Assembly (NCBI GenBank): GCA_010015655.1
Contig: ML976728.1
Location: 148,140 to 212,139 of the forward strand
Source of the DNA: Bimuria novae-zelandiae CBS 107.79
Lineage: Eukaryota > Ascomycota > Dothideomycetes > Pleosporales > Didymosphaeriaceae
DNA: 64,000 bases
Direction: 5' to 3'
The stretch's first letter is position 1. Each line of letters begins with the position of its first letter. The notes beneath the pieces were generated by a model, which searched no databases, was not told where the DNA came from, and saw only the letters and a list, made by a program, of their open reading frames with translations. The position numbers were made by a program, and so were the translations under genes. This document shows, in pieces, positions 23,001 to 38,002 of the stretch.

Positions 23001-25115
23001 TATAATATTTATAAGGTCTCTTAAATTAAAGAAAGCATGTAGCGATCCTTTTTAATTAATATATTTAAGGCCTAATAGTTAACGCATAGTTAGAAACCTC
23101 CTCTAGATTTCCTTATAAATAGGACTAGTAACGCAGTAGGCAAATTACTTATCTAAATAAGTTTCATATTTTGTAAGGATAGTAATTCCTTCTAAAGGAC
23201 AAGAAGCTCTTCTTTTAATATACTACATAGTAGTCTTTATAGAGGTTTAGGCCTCTTACTATCCTTCTTAACTAGTTTAGTAGCGTGGTTAATTCTAATG
23301 CAAATAGGCGGTAGGACGTCTACTCTCTTTAGGTTAAATAAGGTAGCGTACTTTTTTATTACTGTAAGACTAGTAATAGCACGTTAATATTTAGCTTAGG
23401 TGCGAGAGCCTTATTAATATTAGCTATTAAAGCTGTAAAGATTTAGACTTCTTAATTAACGTTTAAAAGGCTATAGCACTAATCTCTATTATATTACCTA
23501 AAAAAAGCTTCATTTTAGTACTCCTAATCTATATTCTCTTTACGTAATAGATATACTAACTTCGTAGCTAGCGTGATAGTAATCTTGTTCTTATCTATTT
23601 AGTTCCTTTTTAGAATAATATCCTCTAAATTATCTTTAGTCTCGTATTTCTAACCTATCGCTACATATCTATATAGATTAATTTTATACTTAACCACTAC
23701 TTGCGTAGTAGGTAGGATTCTATTAATTCCCTTAGTAGTAATAGAGATAATCTTAAGTCGCTCTAGTTTCGCTTGTTAAATAAATCTCTTAAATATAGTT
23801 AAGTAAGTTGGGAATGCACTATTAATACGTATATAAATAATATAGATTTTATTAACTATTACGAATATAGTAAGAATTAGGAACTTTATATTCTTTTTTT
23901 CAAACTCCATTTATTTATTTTTAAGCGTTATTTAGGCTACTTGTTGTCCTTAGCAGCGACTTTAGCTAAATGCTACTTTTTTCTTAATTTGGCATTTAAT
24001 AGCCTATCTTTTATCTTTAGTGTTTTTAGCTTAGCTTTAGACACCCTTGCCGCGCGCTCCCTAAATAATTTTTTTTTTAAAAAATAAGGGGTTAGTAGCA
24101 TGTTTAAGTAATATAACCTAGCTTTTTATAATAAAAATAAAATTATTTTTCCTTATAACGCAAGCGCTCTGTTAACGTTAGTCTAGGTACTATTTCTTAT
24201 TTAACTACTATTTATTTTACTTGCACAGGCTCCTAGTCTATAGGCTTAAAAAAAGTAATAACTATCTAGGTTACTGTTTAACTATAGTTTAGAGTATTAG
24301 CCTCCTATTTAGGCTAGCTCTATAAATGTTATCTATAGCACTTATAGCCTGCGTAGTGTACTCTTTAAATATTAAAAACCTTATTACGTGTATAGTCGCT
24401 AAGCTCTTCTTAACCTCTTAATTAAGTTTTTATAAAAGAAATTTCATTAGTAATACTATAGGCTTCGTGGGTTTCGAGCACTAATTAGTTAAACTTTTAA
24501 AAGTAGTTTTTTACTAGCTATCTACCCTAATAAATTTTACTTAGTTTATTATAGGCCTTAGTTCGTAACAAAGAATTGTTAAATTATTAGTTAAAAAAGG
24601 CCTGAGTATCTTAAGGGCGACTAGTAGCCTAATAAGTAGTTTCCTAAAATATTATTACTTTAATTACTTCTATCGTACACCTCTTAACTGTACAAGTAAT
24701 CTTATCTTACTCTATTATCCTTTAAAAATATTACATGGCTTTTTTTATATCTTATAGTAGAAAGCTGCGTACTTACTCTAGTCCCTATTAAAGAGCTTAG
24801 GGTCTAACTACTTTACCTTCTAAGTAGTAGTTAATATCGTAAGTATTAATTAGATACGCGAAGGTATAAGAGATGCTAAAGAGCCCTAACCCTTTAGTGT
24901 TTCTAGCTAATTAAATATTAGCTATATTACCTTCGCTATCTTCTACTAGGCTAATTAGGGTTTAAGTAATGTATCTACTAGTAACGGGAACGTCCTTAAG
25001 GCCCTGATTTATTTTTATATTTTAGCTAATACTTATTGCAGGCATATATTATTAGCTAAGGATAGCTAATTATGTTAGGCTAGTATTTTAATTATACTAC
25101 CTTTTACTTATTTAT

Positions 25116-25276
25116 TATAATAGACTACGCCCGGTTGTTGCCTTGGATCCTTAACCCTTGATTATGCGAACCCCAGATATATAGGTTCGACGCCTAAAGT
25201 TTAACTATAGACTCTTTATTAAATTTATAAGTATTCTTTTAGCACCTTTATCTCTTTAAGCAACTAGATTCTTATA
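25116..25276 (+). repeat. 5' LTR of element A
   Basis: 161 bp, TATAATAGACTACGCC at the start and GATTCTTATA at the end, the RIP-altered form of TGTAAT...TTACA. Same family and length as the LTRs of B and the right LTR of A. Confidence 0.8.
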
Positions 25277-28240
25277 TTAAATTTAATAGCTTTTACCTAT
25301 CGCAGGATAAGTAGATTTTAAATATAATTATAAACTAAAGCTACAAAATAGCACACGAAGTTAAAGACTTACGTAAATAAATACTATAAAGATAACGCTT
25401 AGACCTACCAGGAGATAGAATCCTCCCTAGTAAGTAATTAAAAAGAAGTCTTAATAAACACTTACCGCTAGAAAGACTATCTTTACTAAATTAAAAAGTT
25501 ATAGAAATAAAAATACGATCTTTTACTAAAAGTTCGCGTCTTAGCGCAAACGATTATACTTAGTAAACTATTAGCTTATAAAAAAGTAATAGTTAGGAAA
25601 ATAAAAGCATAGCCGCCTTATTTATAACTAAATTTAGGCATTAAGAGTTAACAAGAATAAAATATAATAATTCTTAAATAAGATTAAAACACTTATTAAC
25701 CTGTAGGATACTTTTTAGACTCTATTATAAGGAGTAAAAGGACTAATTAAAGAAATAATAAGGAAGCGCTAAGACTCCCTAATAATATAATAATACTTTT
25801 AAAAAACAGGGGGTACGTATTAGCTATTAAAAGTAGACTAATAAATAGAGCTATTAGAAAGATGAATAGTAGAGCTTATCTTAAATAAAGGAAGAAGCTG
25901 CTCTTCTAAGATTTTTAATTTAGCCTACTTTAATAGTAAATAATAGAATTACTACTATTTTAAAATAGTAATATAATATAAGCTCCTAGAGGGCACGGAC
26001 TGCCTTAGAAATATACCTAAATATATTATTAGTTAACTAATAGGACGTGCAGCGATGGTGGGAATTACGTACTTAAATTACTACCTAAAATACACTAAAG
26101 CTAACCTCTAGGAGTTACTAGACTATAACTTTTATAACTATTAAGTAGAAGAAATCGCGCCTAACCGCTTACTTATAATATAATAAGGGAACTAGAAGCT
26201 TCGTAATTTTAATTTTAACTTTAATAACTACGCTATAGAAGCTAAGCAGTATAGTTAAGAAAGTTAAAAAATGTATACTTTTAAAGCCTTTATTATAACT
26301 TACAGGTCTAAATAGTTATAATAAATATAAATAATAATTAGGATCTATAAGGGATCTAGAAGAGAGTTAATACAAAAAAAACATTTTCTAAAATAAATTA
26401 TAATTACTAAAGTTTTCTACTAAGAGCAGGGCGCTAGACGAGATAAATTAAGAACCTACCTAAGCTAACCCTAAATGGATGTCTAGCTAATAAAGCTAAG
26501 ATAAAAGACACTAAGTAATAGAAATAGTTATAGGATATAGGTCTATTAATATTTAGAAATAAGCTATGTAGGTGTCGCGCGAGGTAATGGAAACCTATAA
26601 AAAGAATAGTTCCTATTTTTATTATAAAGATACGGGATACCGTGTAAATTAGTATAAACCTTTACTTATATTAAAGCTAGCATAAGTTTGCGCCGCTGCA
26701 CCTACTACTAACGAATTCTTTAATAAAAAGTTTAATATAGCCTTTATTAATTTAGAAAACTAGATCTTTTTAGTAATAGGCGCCGCTAGGAGGTAGAAGT
26801 TAGAAAAGGATAGAATATAAGTTTTAATAATCTTTAAAGGCTATAGCTAGACTTAACACGAGTAATAGTTCACTTACTTGTGAATAATATTATTTTTATA
26901 TTAATAATAATTAATTTAGGTTATTTAACCTATAAATTAATCTTAAAAATACTTATAATAAAAGACTATCTATAGCGTAAGAACCTATCCTATTTATAAA
27001 AGGTTATTAGTGTTAGAGGTATGCAACTCTTCGTACGCGAAGTAGTCTAATTAGAAATAAATACTAATAGCTATATAGAACTAATATAGTTATATATCTT
27101 ATTTAATAATAAGTTATACGATCTAATCCTTAGCCTAACCTAAATAAAAAGAATAGGGTAAAACTAGACCTAGTAAAAAGAAATAATTTAAATTAAAAGT
27201 TCAGGCACTCGTATCTATAACTAAAAAGGTAAGAAACTATTAATAAAGACCTAAGAGAAATTTGCTATAGCCTTTATAGCCCTAAATTAGCGTAATTAAC
27301 GCCTGGGAAATAAGGCTAAGGTGTTTTTTATATTAATAAAATATATATAAAAGGCGTTAACCAATAAGCTAAAAGTAAACCTATAAGAGTAATTACTTAA
27401 AGCTTTTAAGGACTTATAGCGTATCTTTTATAAGGAACACGCTAACAAGCTTTCCCTGTACTATAGACCTAGAGTGGATCTTTTTATTCCTTTCGTAGAA
27501 AAAGATAATACGACCCTAGAGATCCCCTATAGCCCTCTATTTAATATGTCTCGTAAAGAGTTGCTCGTCCTTTAGAAAGAGCTTACTAAATACTAAGATA
27601 AAAGATTTATTTAGATAAGTAAGTCTAGCGCTACTACCTTAGTATTATTTTTTAAAAAAACCTAGTAAAGGACTACGCTTTTACGTTAATTATTAAGCCC
27701 TAAACGCTATTATAAAAAAGGACTAGTATCTTTTACTATTAATTAGAAAAACCTTTTAGCTCCTCGCGAAGGCTAAATAGTATAGTAAACCTAATATAAT
27801 TTAAGTCTTCTATAAGCTTTAGATAGCAGAAGGTAAGAAATAAAAAATAATATTTAGAACCTAATTTAGTTTTTATAAGTAGCTAGTAGTTCCTTTTAGC
27901 CTAGCTAACGCGCTAAGTACGTTTTAGTAGTATATTAACTAGGTGCTAAAGGAGTACCTAAATAACTACTACTTAGCATATATAAATAACATTCTTATCT
28001 TCTTTAACAGTACCTAAAAAGACGATAAGAGAAAGTAGGTACTATAATTTAAAAGTTAGGGGCCACAGGACTGTATTTAAATATTAAAAAATCTAAATTC
28101 TATATTAAAAAGACTAAGCACCTTAAATTTATTATAAAAATTAATAAAAGTATAAGCATAAACCTAGATAAAGTTTAAATAATTTAGGAATAGAAGCTAC
28201 TAACTTTAGTAAAGGGTGTTTAGAGCTTTATAGACTTTAT

Positions 28241-28401
28241 TGTAAGGGGCCGGGTGCTCAAGGAGCCAAAGGTGCCAAAGGAATACTTATAAATTTAATA
28301 AAGAGTCTAAAGTTAAGCATTAGGCGTCGAACTTATATATCTAGGGTTTATATAACTAAAGGTTAAGAATCTAAAGTAATAATTTGGCGTAGCCTATTAT
28401 A
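28241..28401 (-). repeat. 3' LTR of element B
   Basis: 161 bp, TGTAAGGGGC to CCTATTATA. It aligns with 35529-35689 over its whole length. Confidence 0.8.
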
Positions 28402-31400
28402 TACTTCCTTTTCTTCTATTAAGGGTAAAGAAAAATCTCCGCGTTTTATCTTATTTATATAGCTTCGTAATTATTTTATTATCTAATTATACTCCTTTTA
28501 CTATTATAAACCTCTTACTAGTTTTATTCTTACGTGTCTAATTTTGTATCCTTACTATAAGTAGTTACTACAGTAGTGTGTTCGCGCTAGTATATTTACT
28601 TATTATTATATATATAAAATTACTATATGCTTAGCTTTTAGACCTTAATCTTTTAAGCTCTTTTTCTTACCTTAACTTCGTGCGCTATAACGTCTTACTT
28701 TTAACTTAGTCTTTTTTAACTTCGCGACCTAATTCCCCTTACTATTTTAATAAAATAGCTAGCCCTTTACATATTAGCTACGTAATAAAAACGCTTAAGT
28801 ATTAGAAGCGTGCTAATAATTTTAATAATAAAATAAAAAAAGACCTATCCCTATTATAATTACTTAGCTACTAACTTAAAAAAACTAAGTTTTTTAAAAT
28901 ATAATTACTATTTTTAACGCTAGCGTAATCCTTCTTAGCTAGCTTACTAAGAAGTTAAGTCCTTTTAAAACTTATAAAGTAAGTTTTAGACTTTTTTTTT
29001 TATACTTTTTTTTTCTTTTTTTTACCTTCTAACTTACTTTCTTACTTTTCTAACCTTCTTCTTAGTTCTTTATTAGCCTAGGTGTGCGCACTTGTTAACT
29101 TAACAAGCTTAGCTTTTAGGGTCTAGTCTTACTACGCGCGATAGTTAAGCGCTAATATATTAATTATATTACTTATAAACGCGTCTATTAGTAGGTGCTA
29201 GCGGGTAAGACAGTGTCTTATAAGGAGTGTTGTACCTATAAGCTTACTAGCTACACTAGACAAGTATACTTTAGTCTAACTTATTTTAGATAACTTTAAA
29301 GTGTGCTTTACTAACTTCTTCCCCTACCTAGATTTAGCCTGCCCTTAATAAAGTTAGCCACAAAGAGTTTACTAATATTATAGTTATTAGTATAAGCTAC
29401 CTTATAAATAATGTTTTAAAGAGTAGCAAGGAATAAAAAGTTTTTTTTATTAACTTTAACGCGTTCTATTCTACTCGTAAGGTTACTATTATTAATTACT
29501 ATACCTCCTTTAAGAGTAAGACTACTATTACTTTAGGCCTTATTACTGTTTTCTTTAAGGCTATTTAGCTCTTAGAGCGCATTACTATTATAGTTAAAAA
29601 AAACTTTTAACTATTTTTAAATTTATACTACTAACTTTAAAGTATTTTATTAAGAGTGTAAAAACCCTTCTATAAGTTTATTTTAAATAATAAAGCTATC
29701 TTTTAAGACTAACATCGTGTAGCTCTCTAGTAAGTTCGTGGTAATAGATAAGGGCATTATAATAAATTATTTTTAAATAATAGATAATATCCTCGCAGGA
29801 GCTAATATACTTACTTAAGCCTACTAGGGCTTGCGCTAGTAGCTTTAGGCTATTATAATTAAAAAGCGCTTAAGTAAGGAGGATAATAGCTTTACTAATT
29901 TTAGTAGTATATTAGAGGGCGGAAAAGTAGACTTAAATGTTATTAAAAAGGGTTTTATTATTTTTTAGTAATTAAAGATATCCTTTTTACCTAGTTCCTT
30001 TTTTCTTCTTATTTTAGTTTACTTCTAAAACTTACTTCTTTCGTAAGGGTTATCCCTTATTACTATAAAAATTATTTAGTCCCCTTATTATTCTTAGTAG
30101 ATTTAAGGGGTTTTTAAGTTACTTTTTTAAAATTCCTTCTTAACTTCCTTCCCTAATACTTAACTTTATCCCTTAATAATATTATTCCTACCCTTATCTT
30201 ACATACTCTTATCTAGCTAGGTTTTTTAACTTAGCGAGGCAGGCATTATAGAGCCTTTTTAGGCCCTAATAAAAGCTAATTTTGGAGATATCGTAGTAGA
30301 GTCTTATTAATAGTTTTTTAATATAGTTTTAATATAGCTTAGTAAACTTCTTTTAATAGTTTAATATAATAGCTTAGTTAAGGTTCCTACGAAGTTCTTA
30401 AGTTCTTTAAAAGTAGTTTTTTTACTATACTAGGTATTTTATCCTGTTATCTTTACAAGACTAGCCTTTTTTTTATATATTAACTACATTATACTTCTCT
30501 TCTCCTTTTTTTATTATAATTACTTCGGGCTGGGCATTATTAGTAGTTTAGCTAGGGAGACGGTTTAATAAGGCTAACTTTAGCCTATCTACGGAGAATC
30601 TTAGGTGCATGTTTGGCGGGATATTTAGTTCTACTATGTAAGAGTTTATTACCTTTTTTCTAGTAAACCTTTTTTACTTCTAGTTAAGCCTTTTGCTTAA
30701 ATATTAGTTTTAAAAGTAGTATTTATACTTTAGCTACACCTTATCTCCTATTTTAAGATTAAAGTATTTTTATATTAATAGCTTGCCAGGCGCTCTTATT
30801 CTTATTAGGCTATTATTATTTTTACTTAAATAAAGTTAAAAACCTTCTTAAACCTTTTTATTATTACCTTTATAGCCTTCTTTATATTAGTTTTAAGCTC
30901 TAAGGCTAATCTCCGTACCTTAAAGTTCTTAACTAGTTTAATATTCTAATTGTAAGATAGGAAAAACAGGCTAACTCTTATTAATATAGCTTTTTACCCT
31001 TTAATAGCTATCTAGGGTATAGGAACCCACTTTATTTAATTATTTTATTACTAATTATAGGACGCCTGGAGGTAGGCTTTAAAGATAGCGTTTATTTATT
31101 CTATTTACCTATCTATCTCGAGGTGCTTTACTATAGAGAGTCTTTAGTTAATACCTACTTATTTATGGAGTGTAGTCTAAAATTCGCTCACGAATTGTCC
31201 CCCGCGGTCCGATGTAATAGAGAAGGGGAAGAAGTAGTCTGCTACCTAGTATTAAAAAAACGCTATTATAACCGTAGGTATATTAAATTTTAAGAAACTA
31301 ATAAACTTAGGGTCCTTACTAAGTCTATTTATAATTATTATAATATTCGTGCAGCCATCGCTCTCGGGTAGAGTAGTAATAAAATTTATTATAATATTTT

Positions 31401-34400
31401 TTTATTCTTATTTAGGTAGTAGTAAAAGTTTTAGTAGGTCTTATTTTACTTCTCTCTATAGTTTAGTTCTTCTATAAATATTATAGTTCTTAATATACTA
31501 CCTTACTTAGTTAGACATTCCTAAGAAGAAGTAGTCTCGAGCGAGGATTTTATAAGTATTTTCTTATCTTAAGTGTCCTAAAGCTAAGGTCTAGTACTTA
31601 TTATCTTAATCTATAGCGTAGGTACCCTTAGTTATCTATACTATATTCTAAGATACTAATAGATAACTTCTACCTAGGTTCGAACTTCCTAAGTCCGTTC
31701 TTAATATAGGCCGTTATTTTACTATACGCGCTGTCTTTATCGCGTTCCACCTCTTACTATATAGTGTTAAAGTCTAGTTTACGTTACTTAGTAGGGCTAT
31801 TACCTTCTTAAAAAGTTAATATAGATAGTTTAGGGCGTATTAAGTAAGCGAGCACAAGGTCCTTATTTACTTTAATATAGTTAGGTTCCTTTATAGTAGT
31901 AGGTGTTTAGGGGATAAAAGACTTTAAGCTATTTTCTTTAGTAGTTTTTTTTAAAAAAGCGTAAAGTGCTTTAACTTTAATCTATTATCTTTACTATTCT
32001 TTAGTAGGTTTTAGTCCCTCTAGAAGAAAGCATTTACCCTAAAGTTTACTAGCACTAGTCTATATATAAATATTATATTAATATAGCTAAGTATATTTAC
32101 TTACTAAACGTGTTGTTTATCTAACCTTTATTTAGTAGTAAAATACGTAAGGTTCTTATAATTAGTATAGACCGTAAGGTACTTTACTACTTAACATATA
32201 TAGTCCTATTTATTTATATATTTAATAACTATAAGTATCTCTTTATTATAAATAGCGTAGTAATATTCTGCTAGGCTATTCTTCGCTAAAAAGTAAGCTA
32301 CTAGGCGTAAAATTCTATTATTATCGTACTAAGAGAAGCATCTCCTAATTAACTAGCTAAAGATATCTACTTCTAGTACTAATTCTTATTTAGGGTTAAA
32401 GTAGGCTAGCGCAGGATCCGTATAGAATACTATCTTTAAGAAGTTAAATATATGGTACTACTCTTATCCTTAAATAAATTCTACTCCTTTACTAATAAGC
32501 TTTATAAGGGGGCTTACTATGCTAGAGAAGTTTTATATAAATCTTTAATAAAAATTATAAAGTCTATAAAGCTCTAGACTCCCTTTACTAAAATTAGTAA
32601 CTTTTATTTTTAAATTACTTAGACTTTAACTAAGTCTATGCTTACGCCCTTATTAACCTCTATAATAAATCTCAGGTACTTAGTCTTTTTAATATAGAAC
32701 TTATTTTTTTTAATATCTAAGTGCAGTCTTATAGCCCCTAACTTTAAAATTATAGTACGTACTTTCTTTTTATGGTCTTTTTAGCTGCTACTAAAGAAGA
32801 TAAGAACGTTATCTATATATACTAAGTAGTAGTTATTAAAGTACTTCTTTAGTACCTAGTTAATATACCGCTAAAATATACTTAACGTGTTAGCTAGGCT
32901 AAAAGGAACTACTAGCTACTTATAAAAAATAAATTAAGTTCTAAACGCTATCTTTTATTTTTTACCTTTTATTATTTAAAGCTTATTAAAGGCTTAAATT
33001 ATATTAAGTTTACTAAACTATTTAGCCTTCGCGAGGAGCTAAAGGGTCTTACTAATTAATAGTAAAAAGTACTAGTTTTTCTTTATAATAGCATTTAAGG
33101 CTTAATAATTAACGTAAAAGCGTAGTCCTCTACTAGGTTTTATAATAAATAATACTAAGGTAGTAGCGCTAAATTTACTTACTTAAATAAAATCTTTATT
33201 TAAGTATTTAATAAGCTCTTTCTAAAGGATAAGTAACTCTTCGCGAGATAAATTAAATAGAGGGCTATAAGGGATCTTTAGGGTCTTATTAATTTTTTTC
33301 ACGAGAGGAATAAAAAGATCTACTCTAGGTTTATAGTGCGAGGGGAGCTTATTAGCTTATTACTTATAATAGATACGCTATAAGTCCTTAAAAGCTTTAA
33401 GTAATAACTTTTATAGGTTTACTTTTAGCTTGCGGGTTAACGCCTTCTATATATTTTTTATTAATATAGAAAATACCTTTGCCCTGTTTCTTAGGCGTTA
33501 ATTACGCTAATTTAAAATTATAAAAGCTATAGCTAATACCCCTTAAAGCTTTATTAATCGTTGCTTACTCTATTAGTTATAGATACAGGTGCCTAAACTT
33601 TTAATCTAAATTAATATCTTCGCTAGGGCTAGTTTAACCCTATTCTTCTTTATCTAGGTTAGGCCGAGGATTAGATCGTACGACCTGTTGTTAGGTAAGA
33701 CGTATAGCTATATTAGTTCTATATAGCTATTAATATTTATTTCTAGTTAGACTACTTCGCGTACGAAGAGTCGCATGCCTCTAATACTAATAATCTCCTA
33801 TAAATAGGATAGGTTCTTACGCTATAGGTAGGCTTTCGTTATAAATATTTTTAATATAAATTTAAAGGTTAAATTACCTAAATTAAATATTATTAATATA
33901 AATATAATGTTATTAATAAGCAAGTATACTATTATTAGTATTAAGTTTAGCTATAGCCTTTAAAAGTTATTAAAACTTATTTTTTTACCTTTTTTTTACT
34001 TTTACCTTTTAGTGGTAACTGTTGCTAAAAGAACCTAGTTTTTTTAAATTAGTAAAAACTATATTAAACTTTTTATTAAAGAATTTTTTAGTAGCAAGTG
34101 CAGCGGCGCGAACTTATACTAGCTTTATTATAAGTAAAAGTTTACACTACTTTACGCGATATCCTGTATTTTTATAATATAAATAGGAACTATTCTTTTT
34201 ATAGGTTTCTATTACCTCGCGCGACACTTACGTGGCTTGTTTCTAAGTATTACTAGACCTATATCCTGTAGCTTTATCTATTACTTAGTGCCTTCTATCT
34301 TGGCTTTGTTGGCCAGACATCCTTCTAGGGTTAGCTTAGGTAGGTTCCTAATCTATCTCGTCTAGCGCCCCGTTCTTGGCAGAAAGCTTTAATAGCTATA

Positions 34401-35528
34401 ATATATTTTAGAAAAGGTTTTTTTTAACCTTATTAACTCTTTTCTAGACCCCTTACAGGTCCTAATTATTATTTATATTCACTATAATTATTTAGTCTTA
34501 TACGTTCTTATAAGGCTTTAAAAATATAAGTTTTTTAAAAAAATTTAACTCTACTCCTTAGAGTCTATAGCATAGTTATTAAAGTTAAAATTAAAGTTAC
34601 AAAGCTTCTAGTTCTTTTATTATATTATAAGCAAGCGGTTATGCGCGATTTCCTTTACTAAATAGTTATAAAAGTTATAGTCTAGTAGCTTTTAGAGGTT
34701 AGCTTTAGTGTATCCTGGGTAGTAGTCTAAATATATAATTCCCACCGTCGCTATACGTCCTGTTAATTAAATAATAATATATTTAAGTGTATTTCTAAGG
34801 TAGTCCCTATCCTCTAAAAGCTTATATAATATTACTATCTTAAAGTAGTAGTAATTTTATTATTTACTATTAAAATAAGCTAAGTTAAAGATTTTAGGGC
34901 AGCAGCTTCTTCCTTAGTTTAAGATAAGCTCTACTGTTAATCTCTTTAGTAGCTCTATTTATTAGTTTACTTTTAATAGCTAATTCGAATCTTTTATCTT
35001 TTAAAAGTATTATTATATTATTAAGGGCTTTTAGCGCTCCCTTACTATTTCTTTAGTTAGTCCTTTTACTTTTTATAGTAGAGTCTAAAAGGTGTCTTAA
35101 AAGTTAATAAGTGCTTTAATCTTACTTAAGAATTATTATATTTTATTTTTATTAACTCTTAATACCTAGAGTTTAGTTATAAATAGGGAGGCTATTCTTT
35201 TATTTCTCTAGCTATTACTTTTTTATAAGCTAATAGCTTGCTATGCATAATTATTTACGCTAAAATATAAATCTTTAGTAAAAAGTCTTATTTTTATTTT
35301 TATAACTTCTTTATTTAGTAAAGACAGTGTTACTAGCGTTAAATATCTATTAGGACTCCTTTTTAATTACTTACTAAAGAGAGTTCTATCTCCTTGCATG
35401 TCTAGGCGTTGCCTTTATAATATTTATTTACGTAAGTCCTTTAACTTCGTGTGCTACTTTATAGCTTTAGTCTATAGTTATATTTACAATCTACTTGTCT
35501 CGTAATAGGTAAAAGTTATTAAATTTAA

Positions 35529-35689
35529 TATAAGGGGCTAGGTGCTTAAGGAGCTAAAGGTGCTAGAAAAATACTTATAAATTTAATAAAAAGTTTAAAG
35601 TTAAGCTTTAGGCGTGAAACTTATTTATCTAGGGTTTGCATAACCGAGGGTTATGGATCCGAGGCAACAACTGGGCGTAGCCCATTACA
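35529..35689 (-). repeat. 5' LTR of element B
   Basis: 161 bp ending GGGCGTAGCCCATTACA, less altered than the other copy at this end; first bases TATAAG derive from TGTAAG. Confidence 0.8.
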
Positions 35690-37711
35690 TTTATAAACTT
35701 TTATTAAAGATTTATATAAGACTTCTTTAGTATAGTAAGCCCCCTTATAAAGCTTACTAGTAAAGGAGTAGAATTTATCTAAGGATAAAAATAGTAGCAC
35801 GTATTTTACTACCTATAGATAGCGTTTTATATAGACCCTACGCTAGCCTACTTTAACCCTAAATAAAAATTATTACTAAAAGTAGATGCCTTTAGCTAGT
35901 TAACTAGGGGATACTTCTTCTAGTATAATAATAAATAGATTCTACGCCTAGTAGCTTACTTCTTAGTGAAAAAAAAAATAGCCTAGCAGAATATAACTAT
36001 ACTATTTATAATAAATAAATACTTACAGTTATTAAATGCGTAGATAAATAAAACTATACATATTAAGTACTAAAGCACCTTATAGTTTACTCTAATTATA
36101 AAAACCTTAGATATTTCGCTACTAAACAAAGGTTAGACAAATAACACGTTTAATAGGTAGACACACTTATCCGTATTAATATAATATTTATATATAGACT
36201 AGGATTAATAAACATAAAGACAGATATTTATTTTTAAAAAGACTAAGACCTGCTAAAGGATAGTAAAGATAATAAATCAAAATTAAGGCACTTTACGCGT
36301 TTTTAAAAACTACTAAAAAAATAGCCTAAAGTCTTTTATCCCTTAAACACTTACTACTATAGAGGAACTTAATTATACTAAAATAAATAAGAATCTAGTG
36401 CTCGCTTATCTAACACGTCCTAAACTACCTATATTAACTCTCTAAGGAGGCGATAACCCTGATAAGTAATATAAACCAAACTTTAATACTATATAGTAAG
36501 AGGTAGAACACGATAAAGAGAGCGCGTATAGTAAAATAAATGCCTATATTAAGAACAGATTTAGGAGATTTAAATCCAGGTAGATGTTATTTATTAGTAT
36601 TTTAGAATATAGTACAGATAACTAAAGGTACCTATACTATAAGTTAAAATAATAGATACTAGAATTAAGATTTTTCTAAATAAAGCTAATCGTAGTCGCA
36701 CATAGTTCCCTAGTTTTAAAATACTTAAAATAAAAAAAAATACCTATAAAATCCTTAGTTAAGACTACTTTTTCTTAGAGATATCTAACTAAGTAAGGTA
36801 GTATATTAAGAACTATAATATTTATAGAAAAACTAAACTATAAAGAAAAGCAAAACAGGGCCTGCTAAAGCCCTTACTACTACTTAAATAAGGATAGAAA
36901 GATATTATAATAGATTTTATTACTACCCTACCTAAGTGTAATAGCTACATGAATATTATAGTAATTATAAATAAACTTAGTAAGGATCCTAAGTTTATTA
37001 GTCTCTTAAATTTTAATACACTTACGGTTATAATAGCGTTCTTTTAACACTAGGTAGTAGACTACTTCTTCCCCTTTTCTATTATATTAGATCGCGGGGG
37101 ACAGTTCGTAAGCGAATTTTAGACTATACTCTATAAATAAGCAGGTATCGACCGAAGACTATCTATAGTAAAGCACCTAGAGACAGATATGTAAATGGAA
37201 TAAATAAACTCTGTCCTTAAAGCCTACCCTCTAGGCATATTATAACTAGTAATAAGATAATTAGATAAAATAGCTTTCTATAGCTTAGATAGCTATTAAA
37301 GGATAAGAAACTATATTAACAGGAGTTAGCTTATTCTTTTCTTATAACTAGAATATTAAACTAGTTAAGAACTTCGAGACACGAAAATTCGTCTTAAGGC
37401 TTAAAAGTAATATAAAGAAGGCCGCGAAGTTAATAATAAAGAGGTTTAAAGAGGTTTTTAATTTTACTTAAGTAAAAATAATAATAGCCTAATAAGAATA
37501 ATAGCGTCTAGCAAACTATTAACGTAAAGACGCTTTTAATATTATTTAAAAAAAAAGAAAAAAGAGAGATAAAATATAGCTAAAGTAAAAGAATTACCTT
37601 TAAAACTAATACCTAAGCAAGAAGCTCGACTAGAAGTAAAAAAAAGTTTACTATAAAAAAGATAATAAACTCTTACGTAGTAAAACTAGATATCCTGCCA
37701 AACATGCATCT

Positions 37712-37958
37712 TGTGAGGACGAGCGCGGGCTCCTGCATCGAAAGAGTAGATGAGGTAAGTTGGCTCTATTTCAGCTACACTAAGATGAGGAGACTGTAGG
37801 TACACAGGGCTCGCGCGCTTTTGTGCGCGGCCGTCGGCGCGGAACAACTGTCCATCTGCAGCAGCTGCGCTGGTGGAGCGAGCAGCTGCACCAGAGCGTA
37901 CGGCAGTTGCGCCTCGTACGCGAGGTCATGTGACCTGCTGGCATGTCAGGCCGTCACA
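37712..37958 (-). repeat. 3' LTR of element C
   Basis: 247 bp; on the coding strand it begins TGTGACGGCC and ends CGTCCTCACA. By eye no difference from the 5' LTR. Confidence 0.92.
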
Positions 37959-37970
37959 TCACCCCCCTCC
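37959..37970 (-). promoter_or_regulatory. Polypurine tract of element C
   Basis: On the coding strand GGAGGGGGGTGA directly abuts the 3' LTR, the expected position and composition for the plus-strand primer of reverse transcription. Confidence 0.7.
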
Positions 37971-38002
37971 AAGGTGGGCTCAGTCCCCTGAGCCCGTCGT
38001 GT

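Larger units (their letters stand above)
28241..35689 (-). mobile_element. Gypsy element B, nested in A
   Basis: 7449 bp with 161 bp LTRs (28241-28401 and 35529-35689) and exact tttat duplications (28236-28240 and 35690-35694). Inserted within the pol of A, just after the RT core. Coding strand is minus: RT core at about 33000-32760 with YIDNVL (32813-32808; one of the two catalytic Asp changed), integrase/chromodomain side at about 31900-30600, gag side at 35500-33900. Same family as A, as shown by LTR length and by the sequence at 30000-30700, which repeats that at 45990-46250 and 48540-48790 in reverse complement. No intact frame remains. Confidence 0.83.

Noticed and set aside
19796..37700. 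tRNA or rRNA genes in the AT-rich block
   Set aside because: No cloverleaf with conserved GGTTCGANTCC-type arm and no rRNA core sequences were seen by eye.
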